Source: Montifringilla adamsi (lineage: Eukaryota > Chordata > Aves > Passeriformes > Passeridae). From it: a stretch of DNA of 64,000 bases. The notes below the pieces were generated by a model. That model worked only from the letters and a program-made list of their open reading frames with translations. It did no database searches and was not told where the DNA came from. Positions 25,701 to 37,700 of this stretch are shown here, piece after piece (position 1 is the stretch's first letter; every line of letters starts with the position of its first letter). Both the position numbers and the translations under genes were made by a program. Location of the stretch: positions 8,795,609 through 8,859,608 of the forward strand of contig JAGGNK010008337.1 in assembly GCA_017590115.1 (NCBI GenBank). Direction: 5' to 3'.

Positions 25701-28700
25701 TGTCATTTCATTGCAAAATAAGATTTATCACATTTCAGCAAAATCCTGTTATGTGTGAGGGCTGTCCAGATCTTTTGCCTGCAAAGCATTTTGGGGCTGA
25801 AACAGCTGGGTAAGAGAAGATCTGGGGTACCCCTGCATACCTTGGTCTCCTTATTTCTAGTGACAGCAAGAGCAGAGCACGACCCTGCAGGTGAGCAGGT
25901 ACACAAATCAGTGGTAGAAAACACATTTTACACAAAAGTATTTCCATTAGGAAACAGCATGATTGCTTTTTTTCCTTGGACACCAGACCCCAAGAGGTTA
26001 GCTCTCAGCACTGTTTTTCCATAATTTCCCTAGGCTGAGATCTCTCAGGATGAATATATGAGAACAATCCTTTAAGTGGAGTAGGGGCTGGCTTTTCCCT
26101 TTGGGACAAACTAGAGCTGCCTACATTGGTCACGGTCTTGGTTCTGCCCTTCATCAGATGGCTTTTGTGGCCTAAATTTGAAACTTTGATGCTTATGTGG
26201 AGTGCTCACCTCACATAGTGGCATTTGCACTTGGTCTTCTGGGTGAATTTGGACTTGCAAGGGGGTTTGAGGAACCATTGTGTGATCAAAACACAGAGAG
26301 ATTGTTTTCAGGTAGCACAGAGAACAAGGAGTATTGAGATTGGCAATTCTTGGCAGCTAAGCAAGGAAAGCAAGACAGCTATTAATCAGAAACTGGCACT
26401 TCATAAAATCATAGAATAATTTGGGCTGGAAGAGACCACAGGAGGTCTCTGATCCAGCCTCCTTCTCCAAGGTGGGTCATCTCTGTAATCAGCCCAGGTT
26501 TGTCTCAGTGCAGGAAGCAATGAGCCCACTGGGACTCTTGCCTCTCAGGCTTGCCCCAGCATTTTATAAAAGCTGATGTAATTTAAAAACCCTGCTTGCA
26601 GCACATGGTTGCAGCATAGTTCTTTCCCCCCACCTGCCTGTGTTTCTGAAACAACTTTGAAGTTGCTTGAGGTGCTGTCATCTCCTCTTTTGGTGTTCAT
26701 CACTTTTGGGTGATTTTAACTACCACGCTCATGTATCTTCTCTGGCTTAACATTGCAAGGGTTTTCCAGCAGTGGGGTTGAGACAGGTTTGAGAAAACTT
26801 GGTCAAAGACAAAAATCCCATGGAGTCTCCCCTCCATTGTGTTGCTTGGAAGTGGAAAAAAATATTCACTGGACCATTTTAGCACTGCAGAAATCCAGTA
26901 TTTCGCGTTTTCCTGATTCTGTTGGAGTTGGTGTCTGGTACAGGTGTGGGAATACCTGCACTGAGGTGCCTCTTTCTGACAGCTGCACCTTCTGTTCCTG
27001 GAGAGCACATGCAGATGGGTGTGTCTGGGGACTGACCAACTGCAAACTGAGCAGGACACACACAGTCCTGGGAAATAGCTGGGCAGTGTCCAGGTCCCCA
27101 TACTGGGAGTACCTGTGGCCACCCCAGTGTCTGTGATGTTTGCTGCCCCATGTTTTTCCTGGTGGAGGTGGAGGGCACAGCTGACCTGATGGGTTCTGAG
27201 GCAGGGACTGGTGGCTTCAGGGGACAAAAGTAGATGAATGCAGTGATCTTCTTTCAAATATCTTTCTACATACTGTCCTCTTTTGAAGCCTCTGGGTTTG
27301 GGGGTTTTTTGAATGTGGTAGGGAAAGAAAGAGTAAATGAGAAGGATCTGCATGAAGTGGGATTATTGTGGATTTGAGCACTGAGAGAAGTTGCATTCCC
27401 TGGGGATGGCTGCCCATGTCTGAGCTGGGATCTCTCCTTGGCCAGTGCTCCTGGCTAGACCATCATCCCAACATTCACTTGTCCTGAAGTGAATCCCTTT
27501 TTCCCTCAGATGTGACAGAGCTTCTGCCATTGCCCACGTTGGATCTTCCCGTGCCTTCCTGGGGAGCTGGTGTGCTTCCTGGGCACCATGGACACCCAAA
27601 CCACCCTGTGTGACCCGCACAAACTTCTGTGGAAAGGAGAGAGACTTTCAGGCACTGAGATCCCAATCCAAACACAGATGCCTGAGGCAGCCTGTGGTAC
27701 TGCTCTGTGCCCTCCAAGCCTAATCACTCCCTGGAGCTGGAGATGGTGGTCTGGGTCACTCAGCATTGCCTCCTTGGCAGGGCACAGGGTCACTGTCACC
27801 ACCAGTCTAATTGCATCCCAGGAAAAGGAGCTCTGCCACCCTCTTGGTTTCAGAGGTGCTGTGTTGTCCTCACCCTGGCAGTACGGTGGCTCCCCTCAGG
27901 CTTTTGGAGCACAGCTCAGCTGGTCCCAGGTTGTGAATCATGCCCTGGATGTTGGGCTCTGGATGTTGGCTGTCAGCAAGGGGCAGGAGCTGAGGTCAAG
28001 TGAGGTGCTGCAGTTTTGTATCTTGAGGGACTGCCTAGAGAAAAGGCTGAGGAGCTTTCATTAAAAATGGTTCCAGGAAGGAATGCTGGGGCTGGGGGAG
28101 GCTGGTGTTTCTCCAGGAGCAGGGTTGATTGTGTTTTGGTTGTGTCTGCTGTAGGGAGGTGGCAGATGTGACAGAGCTTATTCTGCAGTGGTGGATTTTC
28201 AGTGCTATTTGTCCCCTCTTCTTTTTCTTGCATGAGAAGGACGAGGGTAACTTGAGAAGCAGCTGAGGAGTGAGCTGGGCTCTCTGAGGAGCTGATGGAA
28301 GTGTATAGGTGGGTGTTTGGGATGCAGGAGCGTGTGCCAGTTAAGTGGTTCTGTTACTCTTTTTTTTTTTCTGGAGGGCAAAGCTACTTCCATCTGAATG
28401 GGCTGTGCAAGGAGTGTGAGTTATGGCACTTGTCTGCACAGCGAGCAGAAGCTGTTCCTGAGCTGTATTCTTGGCTAAAAGATGTCTGCAGGCCAAAGGG
28501 GATTGGCAGGGTGGGTACTGGGGGAGTCTGTAGGGACTCAGAGTGTCTTGGAGTCTGGCTGCAGGCAGTGGGGATGACTGGACTGTTCCAGCCAATATCC
28601 TGGTATAATACTAAATTTCTCACTGCTGAGTTTTGTTTATCCAAGCTGTCCTTCCTCCCAGCCCCTCAGTGCCTTGCTGGGTGGGAAGAGCATCTGCAGG

Positions 28701-31700
28701 ATGGACAGGCATCCTCCCAAAGAGAATCTGAGGGGCTTACAGGGGAGCCTGCACAGCTTCCACCTCAGCTGTTACTTCCCTGAAGAATACTTTTGTTTTG
28801 TGTTCCTTGCCAAAAATTGTGGTTTCAGAGAGGGAAAAAAGCTGAGAGCTTCCCTCCCTCCCCCCCACAAAGTGATGTATTTCTTTCCCCTAAGTCATTT
28901 TGGCTTTGCTTCCGTATGAGACAGTTTTGATTTCGTTTTGGAAATTCCCCACTCACCCGTCCACTGCATTTTGCCAAGAAAAATGCATGCACAAAACAGT
29001 TCTGGGTCGATTTGAAATGACCCTTCCCTCATCCTTTTTCAGTCCCTCCATTTTCCCTGCTTGCATCCCAGCCCTGTGGAGAGATGTTGTGCACTGTACT
29101 GAGGACTTCTGTGCAGGCACTGGGGGAACCTCCTTCTGTGCAGTCCCTATGGGAATTTACTTCAGAAGTTGGTTCCCCCCTGAGAACAGGTTTGGTTTTG
29201 GGATGGAAGAATTAGGAGAGCCCATAGGATTTCCCTTTTCTTATGCAGACTGAGGTGCTGGAGCAATAAGGGAAGAGAGTGCCTGGGGAGAAGGGATTAG
29301 GACTGGTGCTCCGGTCTCAGTGCTCTCGGCTGAGTCACAGTGCCTTGGTTTTTTTAAAGCATCCTTGCACCAGAGGGCATGGAATGGACCAGAAGAATGT
29401 GTACAGCCTTTGAAGAGAGGGGTTTGCCTCTGTTAATATCCTGTGGCAGGTTGGTTTGTGTTGAGGAGTAGCTGCTGGTGAGATGCACTGTTAGCCCAGA
29501 GTTGAGCAGCTGTCTATCCATCAATACCACGTGTCTCTCTCCTGCCTCCAGTCTCTTACTCAGTCCCTTGGGAAATGGCAGAGCTACTGCTGCCAGGGCT
29601 AATTATTCCTCAAGACAGAAGACATTTGATAAAATATTAACCTTTTTCAAAAACAGAGCCCCAGTTAATTAGCTCCACTTTTGTGACACATTCACCCAGA
29701 GATAAAAGCCCATTCCCCAGATACCTGTCTGTGGAGCAATGATCTTTCTGCATGTCCCTGTCACGATGGGGGACACAGAGGAGTGGAGGAGTGAGAGCTG
29801 GGAATTTAATAAAAGACACTGACCTGCCAGTCACTGCGCCCTGAGGACAAACTGCTCCACTTCAAGGTGAGCAATGCCTGGGTACAGGCACTGCTGCTTT
29901 TGTTCAAGAGCCTGAAGCTGGAAACAGAGACAGAGTGGGTGGTGGGATCCACCTTGCTGCCTACACCTGGGCTATGTCTGTGTTGTCAGTGCCACATCTC
30001 TGGAGCTTGAGTTTGGGGGCTATGTGGGTAGGTAGGGTTCAGTAGAGCTGAGTGAATAACAGTGTTTCAGTTCTTTGGTTATTTAAAAGAAAGAAAAGCC
30101 AGGAGATGGCAATTTCAGGATAAACCAAAAGCAAAGCTTGGTGAATCTAAAATAAAAAGGCAGGAAAACTTAAAGCCAAAGAGATCTGTTTTTCTCATCC
30201 TGAAAAGGGAAAAATTTCATTTAGATCTCAAATGTTTTTGACACTTTAGTCATCTAAAAATGACAAGCTGTATTTAAAAGCAAGTGATTTTGAGTATCAG
30301 ATGAAAAGTACACATGGGGCTCCTGAGGAACAAACGATGTGCTGGAGTGGAAGTGATGCTGCAAGGTGCGTTGGTGGGTGCAGGAACCACTGGTGGGAGG
30401 CAGTCACTGCACCAGGAGAGGCTTCTTCCCAGTGCAGGAAGGGATGGGGGTCTCTGGCAGACCAGGACTGACTGCAGACCCAGCCGTGGCCCTCGGGGTG
30501 GCTGTGCCAACATCAGTCAGTCCTTCCTGCCTCCTTCCCTGCAACAGCCTGAAAGGATCCTGGGGTTTTTATGGGGAAGAGAAATCCTTGCCTGTCTCAG
30601 TGGCCTTCAGAGGGTGCACCCACCTGAACCACACCAGGGCCCCGAGATGATTTCATGGTGGCCATCCCTTCATCACCAAGTGCTTCAGCATTCCCAGGGT
30701 GCCATTGATCACCCTCTGCTAGAGCCATCCTCTGCCTTTGACTGCTGTAACATATTGACCACTTGTCTTATAGTTATTATGTGCCATCGATTACTTTGAT
30801 AACTTGCTCCAAGTAATTCTGACAGAATGAAGTTGTTTGTTTAACTCTCATGCTTCATGCTTGTCTTGCTATTTCTATTGACCTAATATGTTTATGTGGG
30901 CTGAAATCAAAGTCAAGTATTAGTAAATAATGGAACTAATTCTCCGAGACTCTCTCCTCTTGATAATTAAGGCCATGAGACAGTTTCTTCCATAAAGCAC
31001 TTGTTTGGTTTTTTCTTCTAGCTAGCACCTTAAATTCCTATTCCATCAGCTGCAGCAAAAGGGCATTTTTTTGGGGGGCCATTTGGGTGGATTTCTGCTG
31101 TGAGCTCTGCAGATCCCTGCATGTTGGAGGTGTTTTTGAGCTGTCACAGCGTGGAGCTGGGTTTGTGCTTCTCCAGCTGTGACTACGGAGGTGTTGTGAG
31201 GATGGGGACTTTCTCTGCTTTGATTTGCCACGTGATGCCAGGAAGCTCTCTGGTCAGAAAGCATCCTCCCTAAGGAATCTTTACATCCAGGGTTCCAGCC
31301 ATCTGAAATGTAATTTCAGGTTTTCCTGGCTTCTAAAGATCTTTAATAATGGATTAGTGATTTTCCATGAAGGTGCAAGGTACCAGATTTTGCTTTTACT
31401 TCCACCAAGTGAAAAGCTTTGCCATCAGCTCTGGTATTCCAGTAAAACTGGCATCAGTTTAAAATTCTACCGAATTGTACTGGTTTTTCTTTCTTCTTTT
31501 CACTTTTGTTGTCTCCATTTTTCTTTTTGCCTCAGTTCTGAGGAAGGAAGGGTGGAGGGAGTCAAGAAGCAAGACAGACCCTGAGTCTGTGTGGAGGGCC
31601 CTAAAAGTCTGAATTATTCATGAGCTGCTTTGAGAATCAAGACACACAGTCTGGTTTAACTTGTTTTTAAAGGCAGCCATGCTATTCTTTCCTTCCTTCT

Positions 31701-34700
31701 TAGTAAATTCTCTTTTTTTTCCCCTCTCCTTTTCTGAAGACAAAAACCCAGCAAATTTTTAATGAATTATAAATGCATCTTCTCATCAGTTTTGAGGTTC
31801 ACAGGCAGCAGCACGTCATGTGCACAGAAGGTTATTTTTGCCTTCTTGCATTTCCCCTTTTCTTCAAATTTAGTCGTTTGATTAATTTTTTAGATATCTA
31901 TCTTGCAGGGAGAAGAAAGAAATAGACTGAAAGAGGCAGTGAGTTAGAGGAAATATTAATTGCACGCTCGCCACATCCAGCACTGCTTCAGGTTCCAGAA
32001 GCTGTGCAGAAAAGTGTCCTTCTTGGTCAACCCAAGGAGACTGATCTCAAGTCAGCCAGTGGTTAAGGTGCACCAATTTGCAGGACTCTACTCTTCTGTG
32101 CATTTTCTAGTATTTTTGTGGGGAAGGTGCAGACTTGTACAGGTTCCTCTGGACATCTAATCTACAGCCAGAGCTGGTTCACAGCCCCAGCAGATTTTTC
32201 CTGAGGGCCTTCTTTACAATTTTATCAAATTACATCTGGTTCAAGCCTGCTGAATAATTCTTTGTTAGCTCTGGTGCTAACCACCAGGGAGTATTAGTTG
32301 CAGATGGGCCTCCTTACCCTTGCTGAAGCCCTTGTACACCCTGAAGTCACCTGCTCAACCAGGGATTCCTCTCTTTGGATCACCACTGTTTCTCCCAGCT
32401 CCACAGTGTCTGTTGCATGCCACCCTAGGGAGTTTTCAGCCCCTTTTTGGGAATGCAAACCTGAGGCACATGCCAGTCCAGCACAGAGAAATCCTACTGA
32501 CCTTTCTCAAGGGTATTTTTTCACTTTGGCAAGCCAAACTTGAGCTGGCATTCCCTGCAATCGTGTGGCACTGCCAGCTGACATCTGACTCCGCGTCCTT
32601 TCTTCTTTCCTTCTGGCACGGCTGCTCTCCGGATTGCTGAGCCTTCCAGCTGTGTTTTCAGCCTCTCTTTGCTCTGGGCTTTTGCTCTGGTGTTTCAGCA
32701 GCACCAGCCTGCCCACAGCCATGGCCAGCCCACGGTGGACCTGCAGGACCAGGTTGGGCACAAGAGGGTCTGGAGCCGGTGGCAATTCCTGCCACCGCTG
32801 CTTTTCCTGTTGCGCAGTGAAAGTCACACGGTGCTCTGGGCTGCCACGTCCACGCTCAGGTTGTGGTGTGGCCTGGTGGAGCTTAGAGGCAACACCAGAG
32901 GGAATCCCAGAGCTTTCTCAGTTGGTCTTCGTGCCAAAGCTGACCCCACGTGCGGGATGTGCCAGCAATTGTCCCACTGCTCACAGCTGTGCCCTGGAGA
33001 GGCCCTGGGTGCCGTGGTGGTGCTGGAGATGCACAGACCATGGCCAGCCCTCTGTTTGGCAGCTTCTTCCTGACTGAGGAGGGGCCAAGCATAACCAGAG
33101 AAGGAGCAGGAGATGCTGGCATAACTTGGGAATGCAAAGGAGCGTTTTGAAGGTCCCTGAAAGCTGAATGAAAAAATACTTTGAGGCAACATGCAGGAGG
33201 GTGGCTTGGGGAGAGCCAAGAAGCAAGGGTATTGATGGGAGGTGAATGCCATGAAGATCACTTGACCCCTCTGTGTGCTCTGGTCAAGCAAATTCTGAAT
33301 TGTTGTGTCCCATTTATACTCTTGTATGAGACTGATGCGTTGACAGTGGCGTGAGCAGCATTTCTTGGATTTTCCATCTCTGGACGTCATCAAGTAATGA
33401 TTTTTTGAAAGGTGCTCTGCTGTCAGGCACAAGTCACTGGACTTAATGCATGGATAACTGCGAAATGCAGAAATAACTGGGAGAAATGCCAGAGGCTGTA
33501 TTGTCCAGAGGTGAGGTGAGGTGGTGCACGGTCCTGTCCAGCAGTAAGTTCTATGAACTTCCTAGATTCCATATGAGTTGGCACATACATTATTTTATAT
33601 AGCTCTGTATCAAACCATATCCAGGGTTCCAATTTTTAGAGTATTTTCATGGAAGTCTCCTAGATTAGTTATTGGGAAGAAATTCTTTACTGTGGGAGCG
33701 ATGAGGCACTGGAATAAGTTGCCAAGAGAAGCTGTGGAATGTCACATCCCTGGAGGTGTTCAAGTGTTGCATGGGATTTAGAGGAATATGTTCTAGTGCA
33801 AGATGTCCCTTCCCAAGGCAGGGAGTTGGAACTAGATGATCTCTAAGGTCCCTTCCAACCCAACATAAAAACATTCTGTGTTTTTATGATTTAAGAATTT
33901 TGTTTCAGCTCAAAGACGGGGCTTAGGCACAATAGTTTTCCACTGTTGTCTATGCCACCCTGAGGGGTTGTCCTGAGAGGTATGACCAAGGTGCCTGCAT
34001 GTCCTGCCATCCATCCCTACAGGTGTGCAGAGCCTGTTTAGCAATGTTTGCTGTTGGCCAGGACAGCTGGGGTTCTAATCTTTTCCTTTCCACTGACAGC
34101 TCTTTCTGTGCCTGTGGTGGGTAGTGGCTTCCTTTCTCACTAGGGCCATAATTTAAATTTTCCTCCACGGGAGTAATTTTTCACACGTTGGAGATTGTCA
34201 TCTGAAATCAGCATGGTTTGTCCATCAGGGCTGGTGTGAACCCATCCTGTTGGTGATGGCAGGTCCCTGTCCTCTGGGCTGATGTGAGAGCCCTGTGGCT
34301 GCAGAGTGCAGACAAACCCAAATACCCTTATTTTGGATGCGTGGTGACGAGACTGTGTTATCCCATGAGTTTCCAAGGAGAAGAGAGGAGCCAGCAGGGA
34401 GGTGAAAGATGGTGTAGCTCTGCCTGATGCAGCTGCTGTTTGAAATAAATATGCAGAGAGTGCTTTGGAAGTGGTGAGCTGTGTTGAGGGAGAGTTTGGA
34501 CTTGGTGGAAAACGTTAAAAATTCAGAGCAGAGCTGTTGGCAGGTGATGGTGTTGAAGAAGAGCAGAGGAATGAGCAGAAGCCTGTCAGGGGGAATCTAG
34601 GGGAGTGGGATGAGGATGATCATTTATTGAGGGAATTTAATGAGGCACAGGAGAGGGTGAATGTAAGAAGTGGGTTTTGAGAGACAGCGCAGTGCTGTGA

Positions 34701-37700
34701 ACATGTGATGTTGGATGAGCCTGGGGGCAGCAGAAGAGGCTGTGGAACGGGGTCTGATGCCTAAAGAGGCTGATGTGGAACAGAGGCTAAACAGAGTTAA
34801 AGGAATAAAGTAGGTATTTATTAAAAGGCCTTCAAAGGATACACCTTGGGCAGTACAAGAGCCCAGCCATGGCTCTACCCAAGATGGATGCAAGATGAAT
34901 GACCTGTCACACATTTTCTCACTTTTATAAGTTTTGGCCCATTTACATATTGGGGTCAATTGTCCAATTACAGCTTCAGGTTATGAAGTCCCATCCTCCC
35001 AGATTGCCCTCCTCAATTTGCTGCTGTTTATACTTCTTGAGCCTAAAGCTGCAGTGGTGTCCTTGGTTCTCAGGCTGGAATAGGATTGTTTTGTCTAACT
35101 AAACTGTGAAGAGAGCTTGCTAACACTTTATATGAAGTTCAGAGTCACACAGTAAGACAGTACAGAATCTAAAAAATATGAAAGTTAAAACTACTGGCAT
35201 CAGGTCTATTCACACTGTTGATCTTCACCATTGCTATGCAGGCAAGGTGGGCTTTGGTTTGGTGAGGGGCACTGAGAGTGAAGTTTGCCATTTCTAAATG
35301 TAAGATGGGTTCAGATTCCCTGGCAATGGGCATGTGCTGCCCTGTCAGGAGGATCTCTAAGGATGCAGGGACAGCTGTGTGAAGAAGCTCAGGAAAAATA
35401 CCTTGAGAAAGGGACTTTGGGGGCAATGCTTTAGTGTCCAAACTTTGGGACTTTGCAGGAGAGCTTTGCAATTCCTGCAGTGAGTGCAGAGCTCTGGCTG
35501 TTCTGCTCCATGTTCCCACAAACAGGCACGGCATAATTTATTCCTGAGCAGTTAACAGCACATTGGGAACGTGGAGAGGAGGTGTGCTGTGCTGTCCAAC
35601 CTGGAGGAAGTATGACAGGCAACCAGACCAGGCTGGGATTTTCCAAGGCTGATGCCTAAGGTGTTTGTAGCCAGACTACCCCTTTCAGAACTCCCTGATT
35701 GTAAAATTATTTCCATTTTGAATGGGAAAAAAACTTCAATCAAAAAGTGACTCCCCGTCAAATGAAGTTTGACTTCTTGCATGAGGAAATAAGAATTGTC
35801 CATCTCCATCTGGATGCTCTCCCCGGGGTTTTTAGGGCGACCAGCCTGGCTTCTGTCTTCTTTCACCCCACCCAGATGCTGGGAACCTGCAGAGCAGCCT
35901 GGCAGCATTCCTGCTTGCACTTGCTGTGCTAGGATTGCTCTCCTGTTCAGCTGCAAGGTTGCAAAGCATAAAACTTTAAATGGTTTTAGCCAGTGAGTTT
36001 CAACACACTGCAAGTACAGGCAGTGCAGTTATTGCTGCTTTTTTTTCCTTTTTTTCTTTCTTTTTTTTTTAACAATCTAAAAAAACCTTCAAACTTTCAT
36101 TGGTTTCCTGAAAATGTTGTGGGTGTTGATTTTGGTTTTGGTTTGGTTTTTTTTGTTGGCAATTGGATGACCTATGAAATACCATCAGCAGCACAAAACG
36201 TTTATCCAGTGACAGCCTGAGGTAGCACAGGCAGCTTTTAGCAGGTTTATTTTCATTATTACAGCAATTTTAGGGCTGCATGCTGCAATTTTCACTTGCA
36301 GTGAGGTATTAAATTGAAATTACCCCAGATGTAATTGTCACACAAAATAATTCTGGACATGCTGGATTTAATGCTTTTCCAAGCTGTGGTTTTTATTACC
36401 CAAGTAAGTGCCAAAAAAAGACACTTGTAGTCAACAACTTAAACTGAAATCTGCCTTCTGGGGATCCAGGATGTTTAGCTGCAGTTACACTGGGGGAGGA
36501 AGGGCGGGAAAAAAAGGGACCAAGTGGAGGAAACTTTGGGAGAGCTCCTGAAAGAAGAACCCAGGGGTAAAATCGTGGGCAAGGAGAGAGTCAGAGCCAT
36601 AAAGCACCCAGGAGGAGGAGCCCTGGGAGGAAGATAGAGCAGCTCTGCCTCACCCTTTGCAGGCAGTTTTTGGAGAGGCAGGTCCCAGCTGTGGTGTAAT
36701 GCTGGTCACAGGCGAAGCGAGGCTGGAGCATCATTCCTGCCCTCGGGATGTGACAAGCCTCACTAGACAGGAGCCAGAGGTGAGTTGCACCTCTGGAGGT
36801 GCCCGTGTGTGCCATTCCAGCTTCTCCCACACGCACATTGCCTGGTTGGGCCGGTCTGGTGCGTCGATATCTGGAGTTTTAGAAGCAGGTTGTTGCTCAG
36901 GAGGAGCCTGAGCCAGCCTGCAGCACTCCCACCCGTGGGAGGCACAGACACACCCAGCTCCTGCTTTCTTTACCAGCTCCTGGGCTGGTGTAATAGCATA
37001 AGTAAAGTATTGATGACTTTGTATTTTCCACTCCCGCTCGTTCTCTGCCAGAAATAGCTTCCCTTGTTGGCTCCACAGAGCCCTGCTGCAAGTGGGTGGA
37101 AGGACACGCATCTGGGAGCCGTGTATAAATAGCACAGGGAGAGCAGCTGCCATCGTCTGTCCCTGCAGCTCCGCAGAGCACGCGGGAGCTGAGCCTGAGC
37201 GCGGCAAAGCTGAGCGGCAGCTCGGGATGGCTCGGCTGGAGCAGGATCCTGGCTGATGCATGGGGCTGCAGTGACCCAGAGAAGCAGCTCAGGGCACGAC
37301 CCAGTGCTGTTTCATAATTCAGAAACCCTCTGTTTTCAGCATCCCTGAGATGCAATTTTGATGGATGAGGGTGTTGTCGCACGGGGCAGTGTTGCTGAAC
37401 TTTCTCCTGCATATGGAATAGCTGTGCGACTTTGGCGTCCTTTGGGGATGGACCCAGAATTAGAATTGGCTCCAAGGTGAATTTCTGGTGTGGATGACTG
37501 TGCTGAAAGAACAGGGGAGTAATGAGAAACCTGCTTCTGGTCAAGTTCAAGCAGGATTTGGAAGGGGTTTTGAGTGAAACAAGGAGAGAAAGCAGCAACT
37601 GATTTAGCGTGAGCTTGCAAATCTTTTGTCCCACCCAAGATACCATTTTTTCCTTATCTTTGGAATTGTTTCTCCTGTTGTGCACTCTTGTTCACTTTGT

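Noticed and set aside
25032..25706. 224-codon minus-strand frame in intron 2
   Set aside because: Histidine/proline/glutamine-rich text is typical of translated TG/GC-rich intron. No known protein.
36897..37685. Longest stop-free frame (262 codons, minus strand)
   Set aside because: No recognisable domain, low-complexity serine/leucine/proline-rich text, and it crosses the TATA/GC-rich segment. A frame of this length can occur by chance in 64 kb of moderately GC-rich DNA.
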